Below are positions 18,262-27,626 of a stretch of 64,000 nt of DNA, piece after piece (within the stretch, counting starts at the first letter, position 1; each line of letters begins with the position of its first letter). The notes beneath the pieces are model-generated. The model was not told the origin of the DNA. It saw only the letters and a program-made list of their open reading frames with translations, and searched no databases. Origin of the DNA: Xanthomonas sp. SI (GTDB taxonomy: Bacteria > Pseudomonadota > Gammaproteobacteria > Xanthomonadales > Xanthomonadaceae); NCBI RefSeq assembly GCF_014236855.1, contig NZ_CP051261.1, positions 1,488,001 to 1,552,000 of the forward strand, in the 5' to 3' direction. The translations under genes were made by a program, and so were the position numbers.

Positions 18262-19643
18262 GCCACGGCCTCGTCGATCGCGGCCAGGGTGGTCTCGGCG
18301 AGCAGCGCCAGCTGCGCGTCGTCCACGCAGTACGGCGGCATCCAGTACAGCACGTCGCCCAGCGGGCGCAGCACCACGCCGCGCTGCAGGGCGGCGCGGT
18401 ACGCGCACAGGCCGACCCGCGCGCCGGCCGCGAACGGGGTGCGTTTGTCGCCGTTGCGGGTCAGTTCGAACGCCACCACCATTCCGGCCTGGCGCACGTC
18501 GGCCACATGCGGATGGTCGTTGAACGGCGCCGACAGCGCGCGCATGGTTTCGGCGGTGCTGCGGTTGCGCGCGATCACGTCGTCCTGCTGGAAGATCCGC
18601 AGGCTGGCCAGCGCGGCGGCGCAGGCCAGCGGATTGCCGGTATAGCTGTGCGAGTGCAGGAAGGCGCGCTCGCGGCTGTCGTCGAGGAAGGCGTCATATA
18701 AGTGTTGCGTGGCCAACACCGCCGACAGCGGCAGGAAGCCGCCGGTCAGGCCCTTGGACAGGCACAGCAGGTCCGGCATCACCCCGGCCTGCTCGCAGGC
18801 GAACAGGGTGCCGGTACGGCCGAAGCCGGTGGCGATCTCGTCGGCGATCAGGAACGCGCCGTTGGCGTCGCACAGCTCGCGCGCGCGGCGCAGATAGGCC
18901 GGGTCGTGCATGCGCATGCCGCCGGCGCACTGCAGGCGTGGCTCCAGGATCACCGCGCAGATCTCGCCCGGATGGCGGTCGAACAGGTCGGCCAGCGCAT
19001 CGGCGGCGGCATCGGCGCGCTGCCGCGCGCTCTGCCCCGGCGCGGCCAGGTAGGCGTCGGGCGAGGGCGCGAACAGGGCTTCGCACAGCAGCGGCGCGTA
19101 CACCCGCCGGTACAGCGGGATGTCGCCGACCGCCAGCGCGCCGATGGTCTCGCCGTGGTAGCCGTTCTCCAGCGCGACGAAACGGGTGCGGCGGGTCTCG
19201 CCGCGGTTGTGGAAATAGTGGAAGGCCATCTTCAGCGCCACTTCGACCCCGGCCGAGCCGTTGTCGGCGTAGAACACCTTGGCCAGCGGCGCGCGCCCGT
19301 CCTGGCGCGGCGCCAGCGCCAGCAGCTGCTCGGCCAGTTCCACCGCCGGCGCGTGGCTGAAGCCGGCCAGCATCACCTGTTCCAGCTGGGTGGCCTGCGC
19401 GGCGATGGCCGCGGCGATGCGCGGCTCGCTGTGGCCGAACAGATTGGTCCACCAGCTGCTCACCGCATCCAGGTAGCGGTTGCCTTCGTGATCGATCAGC
19501 CAGGCGCCTTCGCCGCGCGCGATCGGCAGCAGCGGCAGGGTGTCCGGATGCTCGCGCATCTGCGTGCAGGGGTGCCACAGCACCGCCAGGTCGCGTTGCC
19601 GCCAGGCGGCGGCAGTCTGTGATGCGGTCAGGTCTGTTAGCAT
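18252..19643 (-). CDS. bioA: Adenosylmethionine-8-amino-7-oxononanoate aminotransferase BioA
   Basis: 463-residue class III PLP aminotransferase that converts KAPA to DAPA with SAM as amino donor in biotin synthesis. Hallmarks seen are WHPCTQM near the N-terminus, FGHSEPRIAAAI, FYADNGSAGVEVALKMA, LIADEIATGFGRTG and the PLP lysine Lys297 in CLSKGLTGG. It ends in a 10-nt overlap with rsmE. It is divergent from the Nudix gene, with 74 nt between starts. No other biotin gene is in the window. Confidence 0.95.
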   Translation of the reverse strand: MLTDLTASQTAAAWRQRDLAVLWHPCTQMREHPDTLPLLPIARGEGAWLIDHEGNRYLDAVSSWWTNLFGHSEPRIAAAIAAQATQLEQVMLAGFSHAPAVELAEQLLALAPRQDGRAPLAKVFYADNGSAGVEVALKMAFHYFHNRGETRRTRFVALENGYHGETIGALAVGDIPLYRRVYAPLLCEALFAPSPDAYLAAPGQSARQRADAAADALADLFDRHPGEICAVILEPRLQCAGGMRMHDPAYLRRARELCDANGAFLIADEIATGFGRTGTLFACEQAGVMPDLLCLSKGLTGGFLPLSAVLATQHLYDAFLDDSRERAFLHSHSYTGNPLACAAALASLRIFQQDDVIARNRSTAETMRALSAPFNDHPHVADVRQAGMVVAFELTRNGDKRTPFAAGARVGLCAYRAALQRGVVLRPLGDVLYWMPPYCVDDAQLALLAETTLAAIDEAVACA

Positions 19644-19717
19644 TTCGCGCTCATGAACAGGTTCTTCGCTCCGTGCATTCTATCGGTCGACGCTGCAAAG
19701 CGCCGCGGGGTGCCGGC

Positions 19718-20272
19718 GTGAGCCGTCCGCTGCCGATCATCCACGCGCTGCGCGAGCGCGGCGAGTCGGCCATGGAGCGCAAGGTCGAAGAGCTGGACCT
19801 GGAGTTCAGCAACGGCGAACGGCGCGTGTTCCACCGACTCAAATCCCCCGGCCACGGCGCGGTGGTGGTGGTGCCGATGCTGGACGCGCAGACCGTGCTG
19901 CTGGTGCGCGAGTACGCCGCCGGCGTGCATCGCTACGAACTGGGCCTGGTCAAGGGCCGCATCGACGCCGGCGAGACGCCGCTGCAGGCGGCCGACCGCG
20001 AACTCAAGGAAGAGGCCGGCTACGGCGCCCGGCAGCTGCAGGTGCTGCGCGCGATGACCCTGGCGCCCACGTATATGAGCCACCAGTCCTGGCTGGTGCT
20101 CGCGCAAGATCTCTATCCCGAAAAACTTGCCGGCGACGAGCCGGAGGAACTAGAAGTGGTGCCCTGGAAACTGGCTGAACTGGATCAACTGATGTTGCGT
20201 GAGGATTTTTCCGAAGGGCGTTCGCTGGCGGCGCTGTTCATCGCCCGCGAGTGGCTGGGTCGTAGCGGATGA
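19718..20272 (+). CDS. nudE: Nudix hydrolase, NudE type (ADP compounds hydrolase)
   Basis: 184-residue Nudix protein. The Nudix box is complete (GRIDAGETPLQAADRELKEE, then AGYG), and the flanking sequence (LMDL-type N-terminus with EELDLEFSNGERRVFHRL, VREYAAGVHRYELGLVKG) matches NudE, which hydrolyses ADP-ribose, NADH and Ap3A. GTG at 19718 was taken as the start because the family begins here and a GGGG stretch lies upstream; the frame is open to 19619. The stop overlaps cysQ as ATGA, so the two are translationally coupled; in E. coli nudE and cysQ-type functions are both linked to nucleotide sanitation. Confidence 0.88.
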   Translation: MSRPLPIIHALRERGESAMERKVEELDLEFSNGERRVFHRLKSPGHGAVVVVPMLDAQTVLLVREYAAGVHRYELGLVKGRIDAGETPLQAADRELKEEAGYGARQLQVLRAMTLAPTYMSHQSWLVLAQDLYPEKLAGDEPEELEVVPWKLAELDQLMLREDFSEGRSLAALFIAREWLGRSG

Positions 20273-21069
20273 TCCGCATCACCGCAGACCTGCGCGAAAC
20301 CGTCATCGCCATCGCCATCGACGCCGCCGCGGCGATCATGGCCGTCTACGCCACCGGCTTCGAGGTCGAGCACAAGGCCGACGCCAGCCCGCTGACCCAG
20401 GCCGACCTGGCCGCGCACCGGATCATCGTCGAAGGCCTGGAACGGCTGACCCCCGACCTGCCGGTGCTGTCCGAGGAATCGGCGCACATTCCATGGGACG
20501 TGCGCGAGCACTGGACCAGCTACTGGCTGGTCGACCCGCTCGACGGGACCCGCGAGTTCGTCAAGCGCAACGGCGAGTTCAGCGTCAACATCGCGCTGAT
20601 CCACCAGGGCGCGCCGGTGTTCGGCGTGGTCCAGGCGCCGGTCGATGGCCGCGTCTGGCACGCGGTGCGCGGCGAGCAGGCGTACCGGCGCGACGGTTTC
20701 CGCGACACCGCGCTGAACACGCGGCGCCCGGCCGGCGCGCCGCTGCGGGTGGCGGCCAGCCGCTCGCACCGCGATCCGCGCACCGACGCGCTGCTGCTGC
20801 GCATGGGCGAGACCGAGGTGATCGCGCAGGGTTCGTCGCTGAAGTTCTGCCGCATCGCCGACGGCGAGCTGGACGTGTACCCGCGCTTCGGCCCGACCTC
20901 CGAATGGGATACCGCGGCTGGCCAGTGCGTGCTGCAGGCGGCCGGCGGCACCTTGCTCGCCGCCGATACCGGCAAGCCGTTCCGCTACAACCGCCGCGAA
21001 TCGCTGCTCAACGGCGATTTCCTGGCGCTGGGCGATCCCACGCTGCCGTGGCGCAGCTGGCTGGGCTGA
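20269..21069 (+). CDS. cysQ: 3'(2'),5'-bisphosphate nucleotidase CysQ
   Basis: 266-residue inositol-monophosphatase-fold enzyme that removes the 3'-phosphate from PAP, the by-product of sulfate assimilation. Metal-site motifs are present: LSEESAH, the loop VDPLDGTREFVKRNGEF, and the C-terminal WDTAAGQCVLQAAGG. Length is normal. Its ATG overlaps the nudE stop (ATGA). After its stop lies a GC hairpin (GGCGGCGTC at 21106-21114 with GACGCCGCC at 21121-21129) without a U-tract. Confidence 0.94.
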   Translation: MIRITADLRETVIAIAIDAAAAIMAVYATGFEVEHKADASPLTQADLAAHRIIVEGLERLTPDLPVLSEESAHIPWDVREHWTSYWLVDPLDGTREFVKRNGEFSVNIALIHQGAPVFGVVQAPVDGRVWHAVRGEQAYRRDGFRDTALNTRRPAGAPLRVAASRSHRDPRTDALLLRMGETEVIAQGSSLKFCRIADGELDVYPRFGPTSEWDTAAGQCVLQAAGGTLLAADTGKPFRYNRRESLLNGDFLALGDPTLPWRSWLG

Positions 21070-21299
21070 GCGGACGCTGCCGCCGGCAGCGGCGTAGGGC
21101 TGCCAGGCGGCGTCGCGGCTGACGCCGCCGCAATGCGCGCCTCGGTAACCAGGCGCGATGACGGCGTTGCAGCCATGCGCCGCCGGCCGTTCGCATGCGC
21201 CGCATCGCCGCTCGCCATGCCGCCGGCCGCTCATCGTGCGGGCCGCTCTGCCACACTAACCGGCAGGCGGCGCCGTTGCCGTCGCATCGGAACCCGCAC

Positions 21300-22121
21300 G
21301 TGACCGCAGCCCGCTACGACCTTCCCGCCCTGCTCGAGATCATGGCGCGCCTGCGCGATCGCGAGCACGGCTGCCCCTGGGACCTGGAGCAGGATTTCGC
21401 CAGCATCGCCGCGTACACCATCGAAGAGGCGTACGAAGTCGCCGACGCGATCGACCGCAACGACCTGGGCGAGTTGAAGGACGAACTCGGCGACCTGCTG
21501 CTGCAGGTGGTGTTCCATGCGCAGATGGCGCGCGAGCAGGGCGCCTTCGGCTTCGACGACGTGGTGACCGCGATCAGCGACAAGATGGTGCGCCGCCACC
21601 CGCATGTGTTCGGCGACAGCCAGGTCGCCGACGCCGAGCAGCAGACGCTGAACTGGGAACAGATCAAGCACGACGAGCGCGCCGCAGCCGGCAAGACCGA
21701 CAGCTCCGCGCTGGCCGGGATCGCCCGCGGCCTGCCGGAATGGCAGCGCGCGGTGAAGCTGCAGGCGCGCGCAGCGCGGATCGGCTTCGACTGGCCAGGG
21801 CCGGAGCCGGTGCTGGAAAAGTTGCAGGAAGAACTAGAGGAGGTGCGTGCGGAATTCGCGCGCGGCGCGGTGCAGGACAACCAGGCGCGGTTGCAGGACG
21901 AGATCGGCGATCTGCTGTTCGTCTGCGCCAATCTCGCGCGCCACGCCCAGGTCGATGTCGGTGCTGCGCTGCGCCATGCCAACCAGAAATTCGAACGCCG
22001 CTTCCGCGCGATGGAGCAGCTGGCGCAGCACGACGGCGGCGCGCTGGACGGCCTGTCGCTGCAGCAGCAGGAGGCGTACTGGCAGCGCGCCAAGCGCCAG
22101 GAGCGCGACGCGGCGCAATAA
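21300..22121 (+). CDS. mazG: Nucleoside triphosphate pyrophosphohydrolase MazG
   Basis: 273-residue protein with two MazG domains that hydrolyses NTPs to NMP and PPi. The first domain has [20 protein letters not shown] and [16 protein letters not shown]; the second has [15 protein letters not shown] and [15 protein letters not shown], which supply the EExxE and ExxD metal ligands. GTG at 21300 is preferred because the conserved domain begins within 10 residues. The TAA stop overlaps the next ATG (TAATG). Confidence 0.93.
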   Translation: MTAARYDLPALLEIMARLRDREHGCPWDLEQDFASIAAYTIEEAYEVADAIDRNDLGELKDELGDLLLQVVFHAQMAREQGAFGFDDVVTAISDKMVRRHPHVFGDSQVADAEQQTLNWEQIKHDERAAAGKTDSSALAGIARGLPEWQRAVKLQARAARIGFDWPGPEPVLEKLQEELEEVRAEFARGAVQDNQARLQDEIGDLLFVCANLARHAQVDVGAALRHANQKFERRFRAMEQLAQHDGGALDGLSLQQQEAYWQRAKRQERDAAQ

Positions 22122-22444
22122 TGAAGACGCTGCTGCTGTTCGTGCTGACCGCGCTGGCCGAAATCGTCGGCTGCTACCTGCCGTACCTGTGGCTGCGCGA
22201 GCAGGGCAGCGCATGGCTGTTGCTGCCGGCGGGCGCCAGCCTGGCCGCGTTCGTGTGGCTGCTGAGCCTGCATCCGGAGGCCAGCGGCCGCGTGTACGCC
22301 GCGTACGGCGGCGTCTACATCGCGGTGGCGCTGCTGTGGCTGTGGGCGGTGCAATCGATCCGGCCCACGCGCTGGGACCTGCTCGGCGCCGGCCTGTGCG
22401 TGCTCGGCATGGCGGTGATCATGTTCGCGCCGCGGCAGGGCTGA
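22121..22444 (+). CDS. ynfA: YnfA/UPF0060 family small membrane protein
   Basis: 107-residue inner-membrane protein with four predicted transmembrane helices. Family features are [18 protein letters not shown] at the start, [21 protein letters not shown] in the middle and [19 protein letters not shown] at the end. The function is unknown; the fold resembles small multidrug-resistance proteins. It overlaps mazG by one base and is probably co-transcribed. Confidence 0.93.
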   Translation: MKTLLLFVLTALAEIVGCYLPYLWLREQGSAWLLLPAGASLAAFVWLLSLHPEASGRVYAAYGGVYIAVALLWLWAVQSIRPTRWDLLGAGLCVLGMAVIMFAPRQG

Positions 22445-22690
22445 AGTACGCGCAGCGCGCGGGATCGGCGCCTGCCGTGCGTCGCGATCTTCCAGCGCGA
22501 TGGTGGCGAACCTGGCCAAGAGGCGACGCTCGCATGTCGCAGGCGGCGCTTGGCGATGCCGCGTGTGACCACGTTGGAGGCGTTCGCTGCCAGCGGCGGG
22601 CCGGCCGCGCGAGCGCCGACACCCCTTCTTTAATGCGGGTACCAACGCGGCGTATGCTAGCTGCCTGCGTTGCCTCGGGAGGGCCACCGC

Positions 22691-22993
22691 GTGCGGCGTT
22701 TCGCCAGCTTCCGCGAGTTCTATCCATTCTATTTGAGCGAGCACCGGCATCCGCTGTCGCGCCGGCTGCATTTCGTCGGCAGCGCCGCAGTGCTGCTGGC
22801 GGTGCTGCTGGCGATCTGCACAGGAAAGCCGCGTTGGCTGTGGATCGCGCCGCTGTGCGGCTACGGCTGCGCCTGGATCGGGCATTTCTTCTTCGAGAAG
22901 AACCGCCCGGCCACCTTCCGTCACCCGCTGTACTCGTTCGCCGGCGACTGGGTCATGTTCAAGGACATGCTGCTCGGGCGCATCCGCTGGTAG
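22691..22993 (+). CDS. DUF962/Mpo1-like membrane protein
   Basis: 100-residue protein with FREFYPFYLSEHRHPLSRRLHF, two central hydrophobic helices, and a C-terminal GHFFFEKNRPATFRHP block. This is the bacterial DUF962 family related to yeast Mpo1, an iron-dependent dioxygenase acting on 2-hydroxy fatty acids; the conserved His residues (EHRHP, RRLHF, IGHFFFE, RHP) fit a metal site. GTG at 22691 was chosen because GGGAGGG stands about 7 nt upstream. It stands alone, 246 nt after ynfA. Confidence 0.85.
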   Translation: MRRFASFREFYPFYLSEHRHPLSRRLHFVGSAAVLLAVLLAICTGKPRWLWIAPLCGYGCAWIGHFFFEKNRPATFRHPLYSFAGDWVMFKDMLLGRIRW

Positions 22994-23059
22994 CCGGCGC
23001 CGTCCCGGGCGCTCGCTATACTCGCTGGATAGACCCTTTCGGTTAAATGGAGCAAATCG

Positions 23060-24028
23060 ATGCCGTCCACCTATTTCCTCGCGCTGGTGATCCTGGTCGC
23101 AGGCGTGATCGTGCTGTTCAAGACCGTGCGCATGGTGCCGCAGGGATTCCAGTGGACGGTGGAGCGCTTCGGCCGCTACACCCACACCTTGTCGCCCGGC
23201 CTGCACTTCCTGATTCCTGTGGTCTACGGCCTGGGCCGCAAGGTCAACATGATGGAGCAGGTGCTGGACGTGCCCAGCCAGGACGTGATCACCAAGGACA
23301 ACGCAGTGGTGCGGGTGGACGGGGTGGTGTTCTTCCAGGTGCTGGACGCGGCCAAGGCCGCCTATGAAGTGTCGAACCTGGAGATCGCCACGATCGCGCT
23401 GGTGCAGACCAACATCCGTACCGTGATCGGCTCGATGGACCTGGACGAATCGCTGAGCCAGCGCGAGACGATCAACGCGCAGCTGCTCAACGTGGTCGAC
23501 CATGCGACCAATCCGTGGGGCATCAAGGTCACCCGCATCGAGATCCGCGACATCCAGCCGCCGCGCGACCTGATCGATTCGATGGCGCGGCAGATGAAGG
23601 CCGAGCGCGAGAAGCGCGCGCAGATCCTCGAGGCGGAGGGCTCGCGGCAGTCGGAAATTCTGCGCGCCGAGGGCGAGAAGCAGGCCGCGGTGCTGGAGGC
23701 CGAAGGCCGCAAGGAAGCCGCATTCCGCGACGCCGAGGCGCGTGAGCGCCTGGCCGAGGCCGAAGCGCGCGCCACCACGATGGTGTCCAAGGCGATCGCC
23801 GAGGGCGACGTGCAGGCGATCAACTACTTCATCGCGCAGAAGTACGTGGAGGCGTTCAAGGAACTGGCCACCGCGCCGAACCAGAAGTTCGTGCTGATGC
23901 CGATGGAGTCCAGCGGCATCATCGGCTCGATCGCCGGCATCGGCGAACTGGCGCGCGAGGCGCTGAGCAAGCAGCAGTCCGCGCCGCCGGCGGTGCCGCG
24001 CGGCATGCCGCCGCGCAGCGGAGTCTGA
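23060..24028 (+). CDS. qmcA: SPFH/stomatin-like membrane protein QmcA
   Basis: 322-residue stomatin/prohibitin-family protein. One N-terminal transmembrane helix (FLALVILVAGVIVLFKTV) anchors an SPFH domain (VPQGFQWTVERFGRYTHTLS, PGLHFLIP, VPSQDVITKDNAVVRVDGVV), followed by a long charged coiled coil (about residues 190-255, EAEGSRQSE, EARERLAEAEARA) and a Gly/Pro tail. Such proteins form large ring complexes in functional membrane microdomains. The neighbour downstream, 3 nt away, is an NfeD-like protein, the standard partner. Confidence 0.93.
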   Translation: MPSTYFLALVILVAGVIVLFKTVRMVPQGFQWTVERFGRYTHTLSPGLHFLIPVVYGLGRKVNMMEQVLDVPSQDVITKDNAVVRVDGVVFFQVLDAAKAAYEVSNLEIATIALVQTNIRTVIGSMDLDESLSQRETINAQLLNVVDHATNPWGIKVTRIEIRDIQPPRDLIDSMARQMKAEREKRAQILEAEGSRQSEILRAEGEKQAAVLEAEGRKEAAFRDAEARERLAEAEARATTMVSKAIAEGDVQAINYFIAQKYVEAFKELATAPNQKFVLMPMESSGIIGSIAGIGELAREALSKQQSAPPAVPRGMPPRSGV

Positions 24029-24031
24029 GCG

Positions 24032-24463
24032 ATGCGCGTCGAGGTGGTGGCGTGGGGCGCGCTGACCCTGCTGCTGTTCGCGGCCGAGGCGCTGGCGCCG
24101 GGCGCGTTCATGCTGTGGATGGGCTTCGCCGCCGCGGCGGTGTTCGTCGCCGTGCTGGTGCTGCCGGGCATCCCGCTGCTGCTGCAGATCGGCGCGTTTG
24201 TGGTGCTCAGCTTCGTCTCCATCCAGATCTACCGCACCTGGTTCCGCGGCCGCGACCGGGTCAGCGACCGGCCGCTGCTCAACCGCCGCGCCGAACAGTT
24301 GATCGGCCGAGTGGTGACGCTGGACCAGCCGATCCAGGCCGGCCGCGGCCGCGCCAAGGTCGACGACGCGTTCTGGGTGGTTGGCGGCCCCGACCTGCCG
24401 GCCGGCAGCGCGGTGCGCATCGTCGGGGTGGATGGCATGACGTTGCTGGTGCAGCCGGAGTAA
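24032..24463 (+). CDS. NfeD-like membrane protein (YbbK type)
   Basis: 143-residue protein with three predicted transmembrane helices in the first 70 residues ([53 protein letters not shown]) and a C-terminal OB-fold domain ([42 protein letters not shown]). It is the short NfeD class lacking the protease part. It follows qmcA by 3 nt in what must be one operon and probably works with it in membrane quality control. Confidence 0.9.
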   Translation: MRVEVVAWGALTLLLFAAEALAPGAFMLWMGFAAAAVFVAVLVLPGIPLLLQIGAFVVLSFVSIQIYRTWFRGRDRVSDRPLLNRRAEQLIGRVVTLDQPIQAGRGRAKVDDAFWVVGGPDLPAGSAVRIVGVDGMTLLVQPE

Positions 24464-24465
24464 GG

Positions 24466-24672
24466 CCGGGATTCGGGATTTGGAGGCTACCGTGCGTGCG
24501 CGGCATCTCCGCATGCTGCATGCATCCGTTGTAGGAGCGGCTTCAGCCGCGACAGGCATTATCAGAATCAGAGATTGTGTCGCGGCTGAAGCCGCTCCTA
24601 CAACGGCGTGCCTTCGGGCTGGATCGTATGCGGCCGCCCCGAATCCCCCAATCCCGAATCTCCAATCCCGGC
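24466..24672. repeat. Nested extragenic repeats upstream of gcvT
   Basis: The core is a perfect 28-bp inverted repeat of the GTAGGAGCGGCTTCAGCCGC family (24527-24554 and 24578-24605, 23-nt loop). Outside it lie copies of a second motif in opposite orientations: CCGGGATTCGGGATTTGG on the left (24466-24483) and CAATCCCGAATC/CCAATCCCGGCC units on the right (24649-24672). The whole lies between the nfeD-like gene and gcvT. The 253-nt gap holds nothing else recognisable. Confidence 0.85.
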
Positions 24673-24716
24673 CGCTCGGCGGCGATAATGGGCGACTTTC
24701 CTCACGGACCCGCGCC

Positions 24717-25823
24717 ATGACCCAGAAGACCATCCTCAACGACAGCCATCGCGCCCTCGGCGCCAAGATGGTCGACTTCGGCGGCTGGGACATGCCGATC
24801 CACTACGGCTCGCAGATCGACGAGCACCATCAGGTGCGCCGCGACGCCGGCATGTTCGACGTCAGCCACATGACCGTGGTCGACCTGCACGGCGCGCAGG
24901 TGCGCGCGTTCCTGCGCCACCTGCTGGCCAACTCGGTAGACAAGCTGAAGCTGCCGGGCAAGGCGCTGTACACCTGCATGCTCAACCCGCAGGGAGGGGT
25001 GATCGACGACCTGATCGTCTACTACATGTCCGACACCTTCTTCCGCCTGGTGGTCAACGCCGCCACGCGCAGCAAGGACCTGGCCTGGATCGGCGAGCAG
25101 GCGCAGAAGTTCGGCGTGGAAGTGCGCGAGCGCGAGGACTTCGCGATGATCGCGGTACAGGGCCCGAACGCGCGCGCCAAGGCGATCGGCCTGCTGCGCG
25201 AGGACGATCGCGCTGCGGTGCAGAAGCTGGGCCGCTTCGCCGCGTTCGAGGCGGTGTCGGCCGACGGCGTGGCGCTGTTCGTCGCGCGCACCGGCTACAC
25301 CGGCGAAGACGGCTTCGAGATCGTGCTGCCGCAGGAGCAGGCGGTGGCGTTCTGGAACGCACTGCTGGAAGCGGGGGTCAAGCCGGCCGGCTTGGGCGCG
25401 CGCGACACGCTGCGCCTGGAAGCCGGCATGAACCTGTACGGGCAGGACATGGACGACAGCGTGTCGCCGTACGAGGCCGCGCTGGCCTGGACCGTGGCGC
25501 TGGACGAGGGCCGTGTGTTCATCGGCCGCGACGTGCTCGAGGCGCAGAAGGCCAACGGCGCGCCGCGGCAGATGATCGGCCTGGTGATGGACGACAAGGG
25601 CGTGCTGCGCCACGGCCAGAAGGTGCTCACCGCGCAGGGCGAAGGCGAGATCCTGTCCGGCACGTTCTCGCCGACGCTGGGCAAGGCGATCGCGTTCGCG
25701 CGCGTGCCGGCCGGCGCGCCCGGGCAGGTGCGGGTGGACATCCGCGGCAAGGAAGTGCCGGTGCGCGTGGTCAAGTTCCCGTTCGTGCGCGAAGGCCAGG
25801 TCCAGCCCGGCGTCCTCGAGTGA
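24717..25823 (+). CDS. gcvT: Aminomethyltransferase, glycine cleavage T-protein
   Basis: 368-residue T-protein that transfers the methylene group from the aminomethyl-lipoyl H-protein to tetrahydrofolate. It shows the family's N-terminus ([22 protein letters not shown]), the folate-site motif [42 protein letters not shown] and [20 protein letters not shown]. The ATG at 24717 matches the usual family start. It lies 100 nt upstream of gcvH; P-protein genes are not in the window. Confidence 0.96.
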   Translation: MTQKTILNDSHRALGAKMVDFGGWDMPIHYGSQIDEHHQVRRDAGMFDVSHMTVVDLHGAQVRAFLRHLLANSVDKLKLPGKALYTCMLNPQGGVIDDLIVYYMSDTFFRLVVNAATRSKDLAWIGEQAQKFGVEVREREDFAMIAVQGPNARAKAIGLLREDDRAAVQKLGRFAAFEAVSADGVALFVARTGYTGEDGFEIVLPQEQAVAFWNALLEAGVKPAGLGARDTLRLEAGMNLYGQDMDDSVSPYEAALAWTVALDEGRVFIGRDVLEAQKANGAPRQMIGLVMDDKGVLRHGQKVLTAQGEGEILSGTFSPTLGKAIAFARVPAGAPGQVRVDIRGKEVPVRVVKFPFVREGQVQPGVLE

Positions 25824-25923
25824 ACCGGCCGCCGCCGCAATGCGCCCGCGACGTCGTTGCGGAGCATCCGGTTCGCTACACTAGCCACCCATCCCCGATA
25901 CCGTCTTTTTCCGGAGCAGCCCC

Positions 25924-26319
25924 ATGAGCGAGATCCCTGGCGACCTCAAATTCCTCAAGTCCCATGAATGGGCGCGCGTCGAAGGCAACGGTCACGTCAC
26001 CGTCGGCATCTCCGAGCACGCCCAGGGCCTGCTCGGCGACCTGGTCTACGTCGAGCTGCCCAACGTCGGCGACGACGTCGTCGCCGGCAACGGCGTGGCC
26101 GTGGTCGAGTCGGTCAAGGCCGCCTCGGACGTGTACAGCCCGCTCACCGGCAAGGTGGTCGAGGTCAATGCCGCACTCAGCGACAAGCCGGAGACGATCA
26201 ACGAGGACGCCTACGGCGAAGGCTGGATCTTCGTGTTGGAGATCGCCGATCCGGAGCAGTTGAACGACCTGCTGACCCCGGACGACTACGCCGAGTTGCT
26301 CGAGGAAGACGGCCACTGA
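25924..26319 (+). CDS. gcvH: Glycine cleavage system H-protein
   Basis: 131-residue lipoyl carrier that shuttles the aminomethyl group between P-, T- and L-proteins. Lys65 in [13 protein letters not shown] is the lipoylation site; the surrounding barrel sequences ([46 protein letters not shown]) are typical. The ATG has GGAGCAG about 6 nt upstream. A terminator follows 25 nt after the stop. Confidence 0.97.
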   Translation: MSEIPGDLKFLKSHEWARVEGNGHVTVGISEHAQGLLGDLVYVELPNVGDDVVAGNGVAVVESVKAASDVYSPLTGKVVEVNAALSDKPETINEDAYGEGWIFVLEIADPEQLNDLLTPDDYAELLEEDGH

Positions 26320-26344
26320 GCCGAGTTCCACTTCGCGACAGCCG

Positions 26345-26376
26345 AACCGGCCGCCTTGTGCGGCCGGTTTTCGTTT
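26345..26376 (+). terminator. Intrinsic terminator after gcvH
   Basis: Perfect 10-bp stem AACCGGCCGC (26345-26354) and GCGGCCGGTT (26360-26369) with a CTTGT loop, followed by TTCGTTT. Confidence 0.88.
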
Positions 26377-27308
26377 GCGCCGCACAAAAGAAAGCGGCAG
26401 CAGGAAGCGGAGCGCGCTTTCGGTAGTGCGGAGGTTTGCCGATCAGGCGATCGGCATCTCTCTGAGTGGCCGACATAGCGGCGATCGGGTTTGACGCAGG
26501 CGGCGGATGCGGCACGCCAGGGCGAGGATGCCGGCCGCGCCGCACGCATCGATGCGCACGACGTGGTCGCCAAGTGGCGGAAGGCGACGCCGCTGCAGCG
26601 GCACCGGGACGCGGCGAACCGCGCGTCGGTTTTTTGGCAGTGACGGTGATGTGCATCGCAGTCGGGCGCCGCGGGCGAAGCATCTGCCGAACATCTGCCG
26701 ATCGCAGCAGCGCTCGCTGCGCTGCGGCCAGCGTCGGCCAGCCGCGTCGCGTTCGTCCGGTCGGATGTGTTCGTCGTGGCGCGCATGCGCAGTGCTGCGG
26801 GTCGGTCGAGGCGAACATGCACGCCGCTGGCGGACGCGGTGGCGAGCGCAAACGCGACGCGTCCGATCGCGTGTGCGTGATGTGCCGGTGAGGAGCATGC
26901 GCAGACATGCGGGCGCTACAACGGCATCGTCGTCGCCGCCGCGATGCAGTGCGAGACGCCGCGCACGCGCGCTCGCAAGCGCCGAACAGCGCGAAAAAGT
27001 TTGCGCAGTTTTGCGCATTTGCTCTTGTGCGATGCCGGAACGGCGCATGCCGCGAAAAGTTTTTTTCAGCTCGCGGACAGGCTCGCGTATGCGCGCCGGG
27101 ATGCCGCCGGCGCCGCGCGCGGCAGCGCGCGAAATGGCCGGTCGCATCGGCGTGTTGCAAAAAATCGCGGGAATTACCGCTGTTTTTGTTTGCGCCGAAG
27201 TTTCGTCGCGGGTTTCGCAACGGCTGTTGTCGAGGTCCGGCGGCTGCCGATCGCGGCGATCGGTGCGCTCGCGGCACGCGACGCCTGAAAAAAAATTGCG
27301 TAGAACTG
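26377..27308. other. Gene-poor stretch between gcvH and the small-RNA locus
   Basis: About 930 nt in which I find no gene. Long open frames on both strands encode only Arg/Ala/Ser-rich sequence with no family motif, signal peptide or plausible ribosome site. The stretch is rich in CGATCG- and GATGCGC-type words and is locally AT-richer near 27050-27110 and 27280-27325. Confidence 0.5.
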
Positions 27309-27337
27309 TTGACAGTAAAAAAAAGCGTGATTAGGTT
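27309..27337 (+). promoter_or_regulatory. Sigma70-like promoter for the small RNA
   Basis: A perfect -35 TTGACA (27309-27314) is followed after 17 nt by a weak -10 TAGGTT (27332-27337). The expected start falls at about 27341-27344, exactly where the 5' strand of the RNA's closing stem begins. Confidence 0.6.
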
Positions 27338-27340
27338 TCG

Positions 27341-27515
27341 CCCAGCAGACGTTGCTGCGCAAGCGAGTGAATCGGATCGACATCAGAACGCGAAGCACAA
27401 CTTGGACCTCCACCAGGAACCTGACGATGGTGGATCAGGTGTCGCTTCCCTCCGAGAAACGCAACGTCTCCCCTGGCACGACACCCGTATCGAGCTTCGA
27501 TACGGGTGTTTCTGT
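27341..27515 (+). ncRNA. Candidate structured small RNA or leader upstream of the histone-like gene
   Basis: About 175 nt with no open frame of note and a rod-like fold found by hand. The outer stem pairs CCAG (27342-27345) with CTGG (27473-27476) and AGACGTTGC (27347-27355) with GCAACGTCT (27461-27469). Next comes an asymmetric bubble, then AAGCGA (27361-27366) with TCGCTT (27442-27447), and a distal stem TCCACC (27409-27414) with GGTGGA (27429-27434). A strong intrinsic terminator closes it, and a promoter stands at the right distance. I do not recognise a known family; 6S and SRP RNA were considered and do not fit. It could be independent or a terminated leader of the histone-like gene 111 nt further on. 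Confidence 0.55.
27481..27515 (+). terminator. Intrinsic terminator of the small RNA
   Basis: Perfect 13-bp stem ACACCCGTATCGA (27481-27493) and TCGATACGGGTGT (27497-27509) with a 3-nt loop, followed by TTCTGT. Confidence 0.85.
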
Positions 27516-27626
27516 ATCCGACCCGGCCCGCACTACGCGCCGGCGGATCCTGCAGGCGGACCATCGCCGCGGGTTTGCTTTAACTGGGCGTTTTCAATCC
27601 ATAGTTCACTGACGAGGAGCCATCCC

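Noticed and set aside
24464-24716. Glycine riboswitch upstream of gcvT
   Set aside because: The gap is filled with extragenic repeats and none of the tandem glycine-aptamer motifs could be found.
26198-27277. 359-codon minus-strand open frame after gcvH
   Set aside because: Arg/Ala/Pro-rich without any domain pattern, overlaps gcvH and its terminator, and has no plausible ribosome site.
27341-27515. Identity of the small RNA as 6S or SRP RNA
   Set aside because: It shares the rod shape with 6S, and TCCGAGAA resembles a 6S segment, but the segment is in the wrong place; the SRP tip sequence is absent.
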